Below, piece after piece: positions 44,581-53,519 of a stretch of DNA of 64,000 bases. Position numbers and translations under genes: made by a program. The notes under the pieces were generated by a model that did no database searches, had not been told where the DNA came from, and saw only the letters and a program-made list of their open reading frames with translations. Source of the stretch: an uncultured Mollicutes bacterium (lineage in GTDB: Bacteria > Bacillota_I > Bacilli_A > RFN20 > CAG-826); contig UQFQ01000002.1 in NCBI GenBank assembly GCA_900540395.1, positions 62,001 to 126,000 of the forward strand, read 5' to 3'. Numbering within the stretch: position 1 is the stretch's first letter; each line of letters begins with the position of its first letter.

Positions 44581-45471
44581 ATGAGTTGTGTTGGCAATAC
44601 TAAAAAATATGATTTCCTTTTAAATATAGGCTTTACTTTAAATGAAGCTAAAGTTTATTTAGCACTTATTCAATATAATGAATTAAATGGTTATGAAGCG
44701 AGTAAGCTTTCTGGAGTTTCACGTTCTTTAGTTTACGATGTGTTAGAAAGATTAGTGAACAAAGGTTTTGTTTTCAAATGTAACGGTTATACAAATATTT
44801 ATAAAGCTTTAGATTATGATAAATTGATTGAGAAAATAAATAGGACAAATCAAAATAATTTGTTAATTGCTAAAGAAAAACTCAAGGATTGTTCAGGTAA
44901 AGAAAAAGAGAGCGAATTTATTTTTAATATTAAAGGGTTTGATAATTTTATCTCAAAAGCTAAAAGTTTAATTTTAGAAGCTAAAAAGGAGATTTCTTTA
45001 TCATTATGGAAAAATGAATTCAATCTAATAAAAGATGAACTAACTGAAGCGATCAAAAAAGGAATTAAGGTCTACATTTTTTCTTTTGAAGATATTTATT
45101 TAGAGAATGCTTCAATATTTTCTTATAAGATAAATGATCCTGAAAAGTTATTTCCTTATCGTAGAACAACAATAATTGTTGATAACTTAGATACTTTACT
45201 TGGGGAAAATACAGGTGATAAAAGTGTTTCAATTTATACAAAAAATCACGCTTTAACTTCATTAGCAACTGATGAAATTGTGTTAAACATTTTCTGGTAT
45301 AAATTGATTAAAAAAAGAAATCTTTTGGAAAAATGTTCGAATTTTGCAAGCTTTTTGAATGTTTTAAAGGCTTTAAAAGAAGAGTTTGATATTGATGAAA
45401 AAATGACAAAAAACTTTATGGTTTTTGATTTTCAATTTGGAGGAGATAAAAATGGAACAGTCAAAAATTGA
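44581..45471 (+). CDS. TrmB-family transcriptional regulator
   Basis: 297 aa from the ATG at 44581; upstream TTG codons are less likely. Residues about 8-70 form a winged helix (G-F-T-L-N-E-A-K-V-Y-L-A-L, S-G-V-S-R-S-L-V-Y-D-V-L-E-R-L). The C-terminal part (about 110-270) resembles the PLD-like TrmB sensor domain. TrmB proteins sense sugars. It overlaps the next gene (MFS) by 20 bases, so the two are co-transcribed, and it probably controls this operon. No ribosome-binding site was seen. Confidence 0.85.
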   Translation: MSCVGNTKKYDFLLNIGFTLNEAKVYLALIQYNELNGYEASKLSGVSRSLVYDVLERLVNKGFVFKCNGYTNIYKALDYDKLIEKINRTNQNNLLIAKEKLKDCSGKEKESEFIFNIKGFDNFISKAKSLILEAKKEISLSLWKNEFNLIKDELTEAIKKGIKVYIFSFEDIYLENASIFSYKINDPEKLFPYRRTTIIVDNLDTLLGENTGDKSVSIYTKNHALTSLATDEIVLNIFWYKLIKKRNLLEKCSNFASFLNVLKALKEEFDIDEKMTKNFMVFDFQFGGDKNGTVKN

Positions 45472-46867
45472 AAAGCTAAAAGCGCGTGAAGCAAAAGAAT
45501 TGGTTAGGCGAGAAAGGCAGTTCAAATTTAAAGAAAATAAGTTTTATCTTATTTATCTTTTTATGATTCTTTCTCTGGTCTTTATTACCGATGAAATTGC
45601 TTCGACAATCTCAATTCAATTTCAATCTAATATTGTTAATGAATTTTTTGTTGATAATATGGGACTTTCTTATGGTGAAGGATTGTCTATTTTTTCGGCT
45701 TTAGGCTTTATTACTTACCCAATTTCTTTATTAATGGTTATTTATCGACCATTAGCAGACCGATTTGGCCGAAAGCCATTTCTAATTATCAATACTTTTT
45801 GCATGGCTTTAGGCTTATTTATTGTTTATCTTTCTAAAGAAATAGTTGTTTATATGATTGGTGGAACTCTCATGGGCTTTATGGTTTCTCATGATATGCA
45901 AGCGGTTTATATATTAGAATGTAGTGATGAGAAAAATAGGGCAAGAAACTATTCGATAGTTAAATCAATAGCCATTTTAGGTACGCTTCTTATTCCTCTT
46001 TTAAGGGAAACTTTAATGAAAAATATTAGTTCAAGATGGCATTTAGTTTATCTTGTTCCGGCTATAATTGGTTTTGTATTGTCGTTTGTTGCTTTATTAT
46101 TTGCTAAGGAAACTCATACCTTTTTGACAAATAGAATTAAATACTTAAAAACTCCTTATGAAGTAAGAGAGCAGGAAAGCAAAGAAGAAAAAATAAACAA
46201 TGCACAAGGTGGAATAATTAATGGAGTAAAATTTGCTTTTAAGCATCACCAGTTAAGATGGCTAATAATTGCCTGTGTTTTCTTCTACTTTGCTTCTTTA
46301 GCGACTTCGACCTATAACACAGTTATGGCTGAATCAGCGAAAATGAGTGAGCAAGATATAACTTACGCTTTATATCTATATCCAGTCGGGAATGCCTTAG
46401 CTACTTTTATAAGTGGATGTATTTCAGATAAATTTGGCAGGAAAACTACCATTATTGCCATGGGCAGCGCTTCATTAGTTTGCTATAGTCTTTTTATTGC
46501 CTCCTCCATGTTATCTTGGACGCCATTTTTAACTGGCTTTGCAATTGGTGGATTTATGGGCTCATATTGGGGCGCAGGCGACACAATTGGTTCTATTATG
46601 TTTTCAGAATCCTCACCAACTAATTTAAGATCATCAATAACAGTAATTAATACTTTACTTAATGGAATAATAGGAGGAGTTGCTTCAATTATATCCATGA
46701 TAGTTGTACCTTTAATTCCTGAAAGTGCCTTTGGATATTTCTATTTATGTCTTACATTACCAGGATTAATTGGTGCAGTTATAGTAATGATAAAATGTGT
46801 TGGTGAAACTAAAGGATTAGATTTAACTAAAGTTACCGGATTAGAATGGGATAAAAAGAAGGAGTAG
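45452..46867 (+). CDS. MFS transporter, sugar porter-like
   Basis: 471 aa, starting at 45452 behind GGAGGAGA; an earlier in-frame ATG is embedded in the regulator gene and less likely. Twelve spans are expected. The MFS loop motif D-R-F-G-R-K-P appears at loop 2-3 and again as D-K-F-G-R-K-T at loop 8-9. A basic N-terminal tail is cytoplasmic. The substrate is probably a sugar or sugar ester, because a TrmB regulator precedes it and a GDSL esterase follows three bases later. Confidence 0.85.
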   Translation: MEQSKIEKLKAREAKELVRRERQFKFKENKFYLIYLFMILSLVFITDEIASTISIQFQSNIVNEFFVDNMGLSYGEGLSIFSALGFITYPISLLMVIYRPLADRFGRKPFLIINTFCMALGLFIVYLSKEIVVYMIGGTLMGFMVSHDMQAVYILECSDEKNRARNYSIVKSIAILGTLLIPLLRETLMKNISSRWHLVYLVPAIIGFVLSFVALLFAKETHTFLTNRIKYLKTPYEVREQESKEEKINNAQGGIINGVKFAFKHHQLRWLIIACVFFYFASLATSTYNTVMAESAKMSEQDITYALYLYPVGNALATFISGCISDKFGRKTTIIAMGSASLVCYSLFIASSMLSWTPFLTGFAIGGFMGSYWGAGDTIGSIMFSESSPTNLRSSITVINTLLNGIIGGVASIISMIVVPLIPESAFGYFYLCLTLPGLIGAVIVMIKCVGETKGLDLTKVTGLEWDKKKE

Positions 46868-46869
46868 AA

Positions 46870-47655
46870 ATGGATACTAAATTATTCGAATTACAACAAG
46901 GTGAAAAACCTTTAGATATTATTAAGGAAAATTGCGGTTTTGCAGGGATTTTTAAAGAAATAGGAGTAATTGGTGATTCATTATCTAGTGGAGAATTTGA
47001 ATCTACTGGATCAAATGGAGAAGTTTTATACCATGATTTTTATGAATATTCGTGGCCAGCGATTCTAGAAAGATTAACTGGTACTAAATACGCTAATTAT
47101 TCTCGAGGAGGAATGAGCTTTAAGGAATTTTATGAATCTTGGGCAGATAAAAATAATTTTTGGCAAAAAAAGCAAGCTTATATAATTTCTTTAGGAAATA
47201 ATGATTTATTTGTTTTTAATCAAGCTATCGGAAGCGCTAAAGATATTAATTTAGATGATCCTTCAAAAAATCACGATACTTATTTTGGATATATGGGGAA
47301 GGTGATTTCTAAGTTAAAATCTCTTCAAAAAGATGCACGTATTTTTCTTGTTTCTCTTCAAATTGATCATACCTCAAAAGAAAAAGATGAAGCAGCATAT
47401 TATGTTTGTGAAGAAATGAAAAAGGTAGTTAAAATGTTCTCTTTTACTTACCTTCTTGATATGACTCATTATGGTCCTCTTTATGATGAAAAAGCGAGAG
47501 AAAAATTTGCAATGGGATTTCATCCTAATGCAATGGGATATTATGTTTATGCTTTAGCAATCGGTAATTATATTGATTATATAATTAGAGAAAATTATAA
47601 AGATTTTTTTGAAGTTCCTTTTATTGGGACAAATTTTAAAAACAAAAATATTTAA
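46870..47655 (+). CDS. Cytoplasmic SGNH/GDSL hydrolase
   Basis: 261 aa with no signal peptide. Motifs are I-G-D-S-L-S-S-G (Ser37), S-L-G-N-N-D (block III) and F-H-P-N-A-M-G-Y (His218); the block II Gly is in Y-S-R-G-G-M-S. It should hydrolyse an ester, probably on a compound imported by the MFS protein with which it forms an operon. AAGGAG overlaps the upstream stop. The group is distinct from the two other SGNH enzymes of the window (8502 and 25144). Substrate unknown. Confidence 0.82.
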   Translation: MDTKLFELQQGEKPLDIIKENCGFAGIFKEIGVIGDSLSSGEFESTGSNGEVLYHDFYEYSWPAILERLTGTKYANYSRGGMSFKEFYESWADKNNFWQKKQAYIISLGNNDLFVFNQAIGSAKDINLDDPSKNHDTYFGYMGKVISKLKSLQKDARIFLVSLQIDHTSKEKDEAAYYVCEEMKKVVKMFSFTYLLDMTHYGPLYDEKAREKFAMGFHPNAMGYYVYALAIGNYIDYIIRENYKDFFEVPFIGTNFKNKNI

Positions 47656-47745
47656 ATATAAAAATTAAGAAAAACTAAGTTATTTGCCTATTCCTACACG
47701 AATTTTTTTAATGAATTTATAATATTTAAATTGTAGAATTTAGGC

Positions 47746-48423
47746 ATGAATGATTTTTTAATTTATTCGGTAGAAGATGATCATGAAATTTCTAATTTAA
47801 TTCGAATAGCTTTAGAAAAAAGTGATTTTGAGGTTCGCTGTTTTGATGATGACGAATCTTTTTTAAAAACTTTCGAAATAAAAAAACCAAATTTAATTCT
47901 TCTTGATTTAATGCTTCCTGGAATTCAAGGTGATGAAATTTTAAAAATAATAAGAAAAGATATAGATAATGATAAAATTCCTATCGTTATATTAAGTGCG
48001 AAATCTCTTCTTGAAGATAGAATTACAGGTTTAAATAATGGTGCAGATGATTATATTGTTAAGCCTTTTAATATTAAAGAACTAATAAGTAGAATTAACG
48101 TACATTATCGTAAATTTTTAAAAGATAAATATATTATCAAGATTAATGAATATACATTAGATTTTAAAAATGAACAATTTTATAAATATGATTCTTTAAT
48201 TGATTTAACTTCGAATGAATTTAAAATTTTAAAATATTTATTTTTAAAGCAAGGTAATGTTGTTTCTCGTGATGAACTTTATAATCAAATTTGGGGAACA
48301 AATAATAAAAATAATTCTCGAAGTGTTGATATGCATATTAAATCTTTACGCGAAAAGATTGGTGACGAGAATAAAAACTTTATTAAATCTATATATGGTG
48401 GCGGCTATATAATTGAAAAATGA
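47746..48423 (+). CDS. OmpR/PhoP-type response regulator
   Basis: 225 aa. The receiver domain carries E-D-D (10-12), phosphoacceptor Asp54 in I-L-L-D-L-M-L-P-G, V-I-L-S-A-K and Y-I-V-K-P-F. A winged-helix DNA-binding domain spans about 130-225 (T-S-N-E-F-K-I-L, V-V-S-R-D-E-L, R-S-V-D-M-H-I-K-S-L-R-E-K-I). TATAAT at 47718-47723 is a plausible -10. Its TGA overlaps the ATG of the sensor kinase gene, so they form a two-component pair. Confidence 0.92.
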   Translation: MNDFLIYSVEDDHEISNLIRIALEKSDFEVRCFDDDESFLKTFEIKKPNLILLDLMLPGIQGDEILKIIRKDIDNDKIPIVILSAKSLLEDRITGLNNGADDYIVKPFNIKELISRINVHYRKFLKDKYIIKINEYTLDFKNEQFYKYDSLIDLTSNEFKILKYLFLKQGNVVSRDELYNQIWGTNNKNNSRSVDMHIKSLREKIGDENKNFIKSIYGGGYIIEK

Positions 48424-50081
48424 CTCGATTTAAAAGAACTTTCATATTATTTTTATTTACTCTTGGGTTTATTGTAATTATGCTAGTGGGACTATTAGTT
48501 CCATTTTTCGGCTTAGAAAATTCTTATAAAGAGGCGCTAACTAATGTCGCTTTAAATATAAATAGTAATTTGAACTCAGAAAATCAAGGCGATGTTTTAT
48601 CCTTTTTTAAAAGCGACGAAACAAAAGACATTATTATGTTTAATGGAAGCGGAAATGTTATAGAATCAACTGATGAGATAAGTTTTGAGCCTAATTATTT
48701 ATTTAAGTTAAAAAATAATTTAAATAATGTCTTTTCTTTTAAAAATAGTGATGGGCGAGATGGATTGGCTTATTGTCTATACAATAGTGACTCATCTTTA
48801 TACGTTTTAACCATCATTTATTTTGATTCAACTTATATTATCTTTAAGGTATTTGTTATTGTCTTTCCAATACTTTTAATAATTTTATCTGTGTTTTGCA
48901 TACTTTTTGAATATTTAAAGACAAAAAAAGATGCTTCCTATCTTAAATATCAAGTTAGAAAATTAAGAAACATTGTTAATATTCAAACTATGGTTGAATA
49001 CGATAATGATGTTGAGAATTTGGCCAATATTTTAAAAGACACCAGAAGAGAGCTTGATCGACAACTTAAAAATAATTTCTTAAGCGAAAAGAAACTTAAT
49101 TTTATTTTGGATTCTATCGAGCAAGGAATACTCGTAGTTAATTTGGAAGGAGTAATAATTCTTTCTAACAAAAAAGGAAGAGATATTATTAAAGTCGAAA
49201 GAAATGACAAGAAAATTATTGAAAGTCCTTTGACTCATGACATTTTAGTAAATGTAAAAGTGGTTTCTTCTTTAAATAGACCAATGTTATTTAATAAAGA
49301 AATAGATGGGAAAATTTATGAATTTAATATTAATAATATTGATGATTCATTTAATGAAAACTCTTCAAAAGTGAGAAGTGTGTCCATCTTAATTGTTGAT
49401 ATTACTGATAAATTTAATAGTGAAAAGATGAAAAGAGACTTCTTTGCTAATGCAGCCCATGAGTTAAAATCACCATTAACTACAATTTTAGGATATCAAG
49501 AGCTTATAAAAGATGGTGTTTTAAGTACAAACGAAGAAATTAAAACAGCTAATGAAAAAACAATTAAAGAAAGTGAGAGAATGAACAAACTTATTATGGA
49601 AATGCTTGAACTTTCTTCTTTAGAAAATAATAATTTAAGACCAATTGAAAAGGTTGATGTTTCTAAAGAACTCGATAATATTTTGCTGATGCTTGAAGAG
49701 CAAATTTCAGCTAAACATATTAAGGTCATTAAAAACTATGAAAAATTAATTTTAAAAATTAACAATGAAGATTTTTATAACTTATTTAAGAACATTATTG
49801 AAAACGCCATCCGTTATAACAAAGAAGGTGGCGAAATTGTAATTATGATTGACACAAAAAATCACAAAATTTCAGTTAAAGATAGCGGAATTGGTGTGAG
49901 TGATGAGAATAAATCACGTATTTTTGAAAGATTTTATCGTGTTGATAAAGCTAGAAGTAGAGAAAATGGTGGAACCGGACTTGGTCTATCGATTGTTAAA
50001 TATATCTGCAACTATTACGATTATAAGATTGACGTTAAAAGTAGCTTAGGAAAGGGTTCAGAATTTACAATTACTTATTAA
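48420..50081 (+). CDS. PhoR-like sensor histidine kinase
   Basis: 553 aa. Two spans (about 8-28 and 142-164) flank an extracellular sensor of about 110 residues; a PAS-like segment (about 225-330) follows. HisKA has F-F-A-N-A-A-H-E-L-K-S-P-L-T (phospho-His347). The ATPase has N-I-I-E-N-A-I-R-Y-N (N box), D-S-G-I-G-V (G1) and G-G-T-G-L-G-L-S-I-V-K (G2). The layout and A-H-E-L-K-S-P-L-T-T-I-L-G-Y resemble PhoR, but the signal sensed cannot be told. The next gene starts after a 163-base regulatory spacer. Confidence 0.92.
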   Translation: MTRFKRTFILFLFTLGFIVIMLVGLLVPFFGLENSYKEALTNVALNINSNLNSENQGDVLSFFKSDETKDIIMFNGSGNVIESTDEISFEPNYLFKLKNNLNNVFSFKNSDGRDGLAYCLYNSDSSLYVLTIIYFDSTYIIFKVFVIVFPILLIILSVFCILFEYLKTKKDASYLKYQVRKLRNIVNIQTMVEYDNDVENLANILKDTRRELDRQLKNNFLSEKKLNFILDSIEQGILVVNLEGVIILSNKKGRDIIKVERNDKKIIESPLTHDILVNVKVVSSLNRPMLFNKEIDGKIYEFNINNIDDSFNENSSKVRSVSILIVDITDKFNSEKMKRDFFANAAHELKSPLTTILGYQELIKDGVLSTNEEIKTANEKTIKESERMNKLIMEMLELSSLENNNLRPIEKVDVSKELDNILLMLEEQISAKHIKVIKNYEKLILKINNEDFYNLFKNIIENAIRYNKEGGEIVIMIDTKNHKISVKDSGIGVSDENKSRIFERFYRVDKARSRENGGTGLGLSIVKYICNYYDYKIDVKSSLGKGSEFTITY

Positions 50082-50177
50082 TTTCTTTACAATTTATAAA
50101 ATCTTAATTTATTCGATTATTATCGTAAAAAATAACAATAATTTAATTGCAAAATTAAAGATTGTAAATTTTTTTAC

Positions 50178-50205
50178 TTGAATTGTAAGCGCTTACATTT
50201 ATAAT
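50178..50205 (+). promoter_or_regulatory. Promoter with cre-like operator in the spacer
   Basis: TTGAAT (-35, 50178-50183) and TATAAT (-10, 50200-50205) are 16 bases apart, and the spacer holds TGTAAGCGCTTACA (50184-50197), the same 14-mer as at 14379. Binding of CcpA or a LacI-type repressor would block RNA polymerase directly. This is the best-formed promoter in the window. Confidence 0.8.
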
Positions 50206-50244
50206 TAAAGTATCTAAAAAAAACTTTTTGTAGGAGGATTTATA

Positions 50245-51612
50245 ATGAAAAAGTCAAAAGGTTTGTTTACGTTGAGTGCTGCTATAATCTGTGCATGTAC
50301 TATGACAGCTTGTGGTGGTAGCGGCAATGATGCTATTAAAGATACAAATAAAGATATCATTGCAGAAGCTCAAACTTTATCAAGAGATGAGCTCTTTAAA
50401 AAAGCTGCTGAAGAAATTGGTAGTGGAACATTAAAGTTTATTGGAACATCATCAAGATTTAAAAATGCTATTGATGGATTTAAAGCTGAACTTGCTGAAT
50501 ATAATCCAGAGTGTGCTAATATGGAAATAGCCACTGATACAGCAGTTGATGGTAAAATTTATACAAAACTTTGCGGTGAAATTGATGCTGGTTTAACAAC
50601 AGGATATGATGCCGCTTTAGTCCAAGATGGTTATCAATTGCAAGCTCTTGGAATTAACACAGGAAAATTTTTAAACTACGTTCCAAAAGAATGGAGTGAT
50701 GCAACAGATACTGATAAAACTAAGAACGCAAATCCATTCTCACTTCAATATAATATGAAGACTTGGATGGTTAATAATGGTGGTAAAGGTGCTGATGTTG
50801 TTGTCGATAACATTTGGGATGTTACACAATCTAAATTTAAAGGTCACATCCACACTATGGATCCAGATAACGAAAACGTTAATAGAGACTGGTTAATTAT
50901 GCTCACTCAAAAAGAATGGTGTGACGCTCTTGAAGATGCTTTTAATGATTCAACAAATGATAATAAGTCTTTAGATATCACTAAATATGATAAATATGGT
51001 GAACAAAAATATGCATATGCATTTATTGAAGGTTTCTTAACTAATGCTGTTTTCTATGGTGATGATGGGCTTGCTCGTGATGCTTTCATGAGAGATTATG
51101 GCGGTCTTGCCTGGATTGTTTATTCTAAAATTGCTTCAATTCAAGAAACAGCTGAAATAACTAAGAAAAATATTACAATTGCTGCTTTAGGTAAAGATAT
51201 TAGTGACGGAGCAAATCCTGGTGATTCAAAGATTAATGGATTTGGTGGATTTATGTATAAACACTACTTACAAATCATGCCATATACTCAACATCCTTGG
51301 ACTTCATGTGCCTTTATTAACTATTTGAGTACAACTAAAGAAGGCTATGCTGCTTGGGGAAAAGATATTGGTGATTACCCATCAATGCCTTCAATTAATA
51401 TCAATAGAACCAAATTCGGTCATGGTAAGCTTGATGAGAATTATGAATTCACCCAAAGTGATGATGGTGAAAACGTCTTCCCTTGCTTAAACGATCCAGC
51501 ATCAAGTTGGTGGGAAGGTAAAGCAAACGTTGTTATTGAAGATCCAGCTTATATCGTCAAAGCGTATCAAGACGTCAATGACTTTATTAAAGACGTTAAA
51601 ACTAATAAATAA
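50245..51612 (+). CDS. ABC transporter solute-binding lipoprotein (Fe/polyamine/phosphonate-like class)
   Basis: 455 aa. The signal has lipobox M-T-A-C-G (Cys about residue 23). The mature protein has a two-lobe fold with F-I-G-T-S-S-R-F, Y-D-A-A-L-V-Q-D-G-Y, W-D-V-T-Q-S-K-F-K-G-H-I and a late W-T-S-C-A-F-I-N-Y-L-S-T segment. It belongs with the group of binding proteins that use a fused two-domain permease (iron, spermidine or phosphonate types), which follows here. GGAGGA gives a strong ribosome-binding site. The ligand is not predictable. A cre-like operator controls it. Confidence 0.8.
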   Translation: MKKSKGLFTLSAAIICACTMTACGGSGNDAIKDTNKDIIAEAQTLSRDELFKKAAEEIGSGTLKFIGTSSRFKNAIDGFKAELAEYNPECANMEIATDTAVDGKIYTKLCGEIDAGLTTGYDAALVQDGYQLQALGINTGKFLNYVPKEWSDATDTDKTKNANPFSLQYNMKTWMVNNGGKGADVVVDNIWDVTQSKFKGHIHTMDPDNENVNRDWLIMLTQKEWCDALEDAFNDSTNDNKSLDITKYDKYGEQKYAYAFIEGFLTNAVFYGDDGLARDAFMRDYGGLAWIVYSKIASIQETAEITKKNITIAALGKDISDGANPGDSKINGFGGFMYKHYLQIMPYTQHPWTSCAFINYLSTTKEGYAAWGKDIGDYPSMPSININRTKFGHGKLDENYEFTQSDDGENVFPCLNDPASSWWEGKANVVIEDPAYIVKAYQDVNDFIKDVKTNK

Positions 51613-51634
51613 TAAAATTTAAATTTAAGTCGTT

Positions 51635-51669
51635 CTTTGCGGGTAATTAATTTTACCCGCAAAGTTTTC
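51635..51669 (+). terminator. Stem-loop between binding protein and permease
   Basis: CTTTGCGGGTAA (51635-51646) and TTACCCGCAAAG (51653-51664) form a perfect 12-bp stem with loop TTAATT and a short T tail (TTTTCT). Placed 19 bases before the permease ATG, it probably attenuates or stabilises mRNA so the binding protein is made in excess. Confidence 0.75.
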
Positions 51670-51688
51670 TATCTAAACGGAGTTAATT

Positions 51689-53515
51689 ATGGAAAATACA
51701 CAATATTTAGATTCCATGAAATTAAAAGCAAAAAAGGCCATGAATAAAGGGTTAACATTTTTTGGTTTACCTGCTAATTCAATATTGGTCATTTTTGGCG
51801 TTTTGCTTTTAATTTTAACCTTTGTTCCATTAATTTACGTTGTCATAGATTCATTTACAGTTCACATCATGGAAGCTCCTAGTCTTGGCCTTGCAACAGG
51901 AAGTTTTACTTTTGCTCATTGGCAAGAAGTGTTTGCTGGAAAAAATAGCGTTAGTTATTTTTGGCGACCACTAGGAAATTCTTTACTTGTGTCTGTTTTA
52001 GCATGTATCTTTTCAATCGTTTTTGGTGGAGTGGTTGCATATTTAGTCACCAGAACAAATATGCCATTTAAAAAATTTATTTCTAGTGTTTTTATTTTTC
52101 CTTACATAATGCCTCAATGGACTTTGGCTTTATTCTGGAAAAACTTTTTTATCTCAACAAATTGTACTGGTGGATATATAGGCGAATTACAAGCCTTAAC
52201 TGGATTTGTTTCTCCTGAATGGTTAGTTTATGGAGCATTTCCAATCTCACTTGTTTTAGGACTTCACTATGCTCCTTTTGCCTATATTTTAATTGGCGGA
52301 ATTTTAAGAAATATGGATGCTAACTTAGAAGAAGCAGCCACAATTTTAAATGTTCCACGTCGAAAAATATTCACCCATATTACAATTCCAATTTTAAAAC
52401 CTGCACTTTTAAGTACAGTTTTGCTGGTTTTTTCAAGTGCAATGAGCTCTTATCCAGTTGCAACAACTCTTGGTAAACCAATCAATTATCAAGTTTTAGC
52501 TACTCAACTTAATGTCATGCTACAAGGTGGCAAGTATTCAAGTGAAGCTGGGATGGGCGCAATTATTTCTCTTGTTTTAATTGCAATAGGTGTTGTTATT
52601 CTTTTACTTAATACCGCTTCAACAGGTAGTCGTAAACAATATACAACTGTTAGTGGGAAGAGTGGTCAAGTTAGTAAAAATAACCTTGGAAAAGTAGGTA
52701 AATGGATTGCTGCCGTCATATTATCAATTATTGTTTTATTCTTCTGCATTGGTCCAATGATTTCGTTTATATTTGAATCATTATTGCCAAATTCTGGTGA
52801 CTATTCAATTGGTTTTACTACAAAATGGTGGACATCTAAAGAAGTATTAAGAAATGGATTTAAAGGCGTCTTCTATACTCCAGAAATTTGGAGTGCCTTA
52901 GGTGGATCAATTGCGTTATCACTTGTCTGTTCCTTGCTTGCAGGAACATTTGGTTTACTCATTGGCTATGCTGTTAGTAAAAAAAGAAAGAGTAAACTTG
53001 CTCAAGGCGTTAATGCTTTAGCATTCTTACCTTATTTGCTTCCTTCAATTTCACTTTCTGCAATTTTCTTTATGGTTAGTTTGAATATTAATTGGCTATA
53101 TGCAACACCATTCTTGCTTTGTGCAATTGTCGGCATTGTTAAATATATTCCATTTGCTAGTAGAAGTAGTTTGAATGCCATGCTTCAGCTTAGTAATGAA
53201 ATTGAAGAAGCAGCAATGATTCAAAACATTCCTTGGTGGAAGAGAATGGTTCGTATCGTATTCCCAATTCAAAAATCAAGTTTCTTAAGCGGATATTTAT
53301 TACCATTCATTAGTTGTATGAGAGAGTTATCACTCTTTGTCTTCATTGCTCCAACTGGAATGATTCTTACAACATTTATGTTCCAACTTGAAGAAACTGG
53401 TTTACCAGCATTAGAAAACGCTGCGAACTTAATTCTTGTTATTGTAATTTTAATCTTTAACTGGTTAATCAATAAAGTTACTGGTGCCAGCTTAGATAAA
53501 GGTATAGGAGGTTAA
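51689..53515 (+). CDS. ABC transporter permease with two fused MetI domains
   Basis: 608 aa. Two tandem permease halves (about 30-305 and 335-600), each with about six spans and an EAA loop: E-E-A-A-T-I-L-N-V-P in the first and E-E-A-A-M-I-Q-N-I-P in the second. Fused permeases of this kind occur in iron(III), AfuB-like and phosphonate transporters. It starts after the stem-loop and ends four bases before the ATPase gene. The channel would be a single chain served by the ATPase at 53520. Confidence 0.88.
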   Translation: MENTQYLDSMKLKAKKAMNKGLTFFGLPANSILVIFGVLLLILTFVPLIYVVIDSFTVHIMEAPSLGLATGSFTFAHWQEVFAGKNSVSYFWRPLGNSLLVSVLACIFSIVFGGVVAYLVTRTNMPFKKFISSVFIFPYIMPQWTLALFWKNFFISTNCTGGYIGELQALTGFVSPEWLVYGAFPISLVLGLHYAPFAYILIGGILRNMDANLEEAATILNVPRRKIFTHITIPILKPALLSTVLLVFSSAMSSYPVATTLGKPINYQVLATQLNVMLQGGKYSSEAGMGAIISLVLIAIGVVILLLNTASTGSRKQYTTVSGKSGQVSKNNLGKVGKWIAAVILSIIVLFFCIGPMISFIFESLLPNSGDYSIGFTTKWWTSKEVLRNGFKGVFYTPEIWSALGGSIALSLVCSLLAGTFGLLIGYAVSKKRKSKLAQGVNALAFLPYLLPSISLSAIFFMVSLNINWLYATPFLLCAIVGIVKYIPFASRSSLNAMLQLSNEIEEAAMIQNIPWWKRMVRIVFPIQKSSFLSGYLLPFISCMRELSLFVFIAPTGMILTTFMFQLEETGLPALENAANLILVIVILIFNWLINKVTGASLDKGIGG

Positions 53516-53519
53516 TTTA

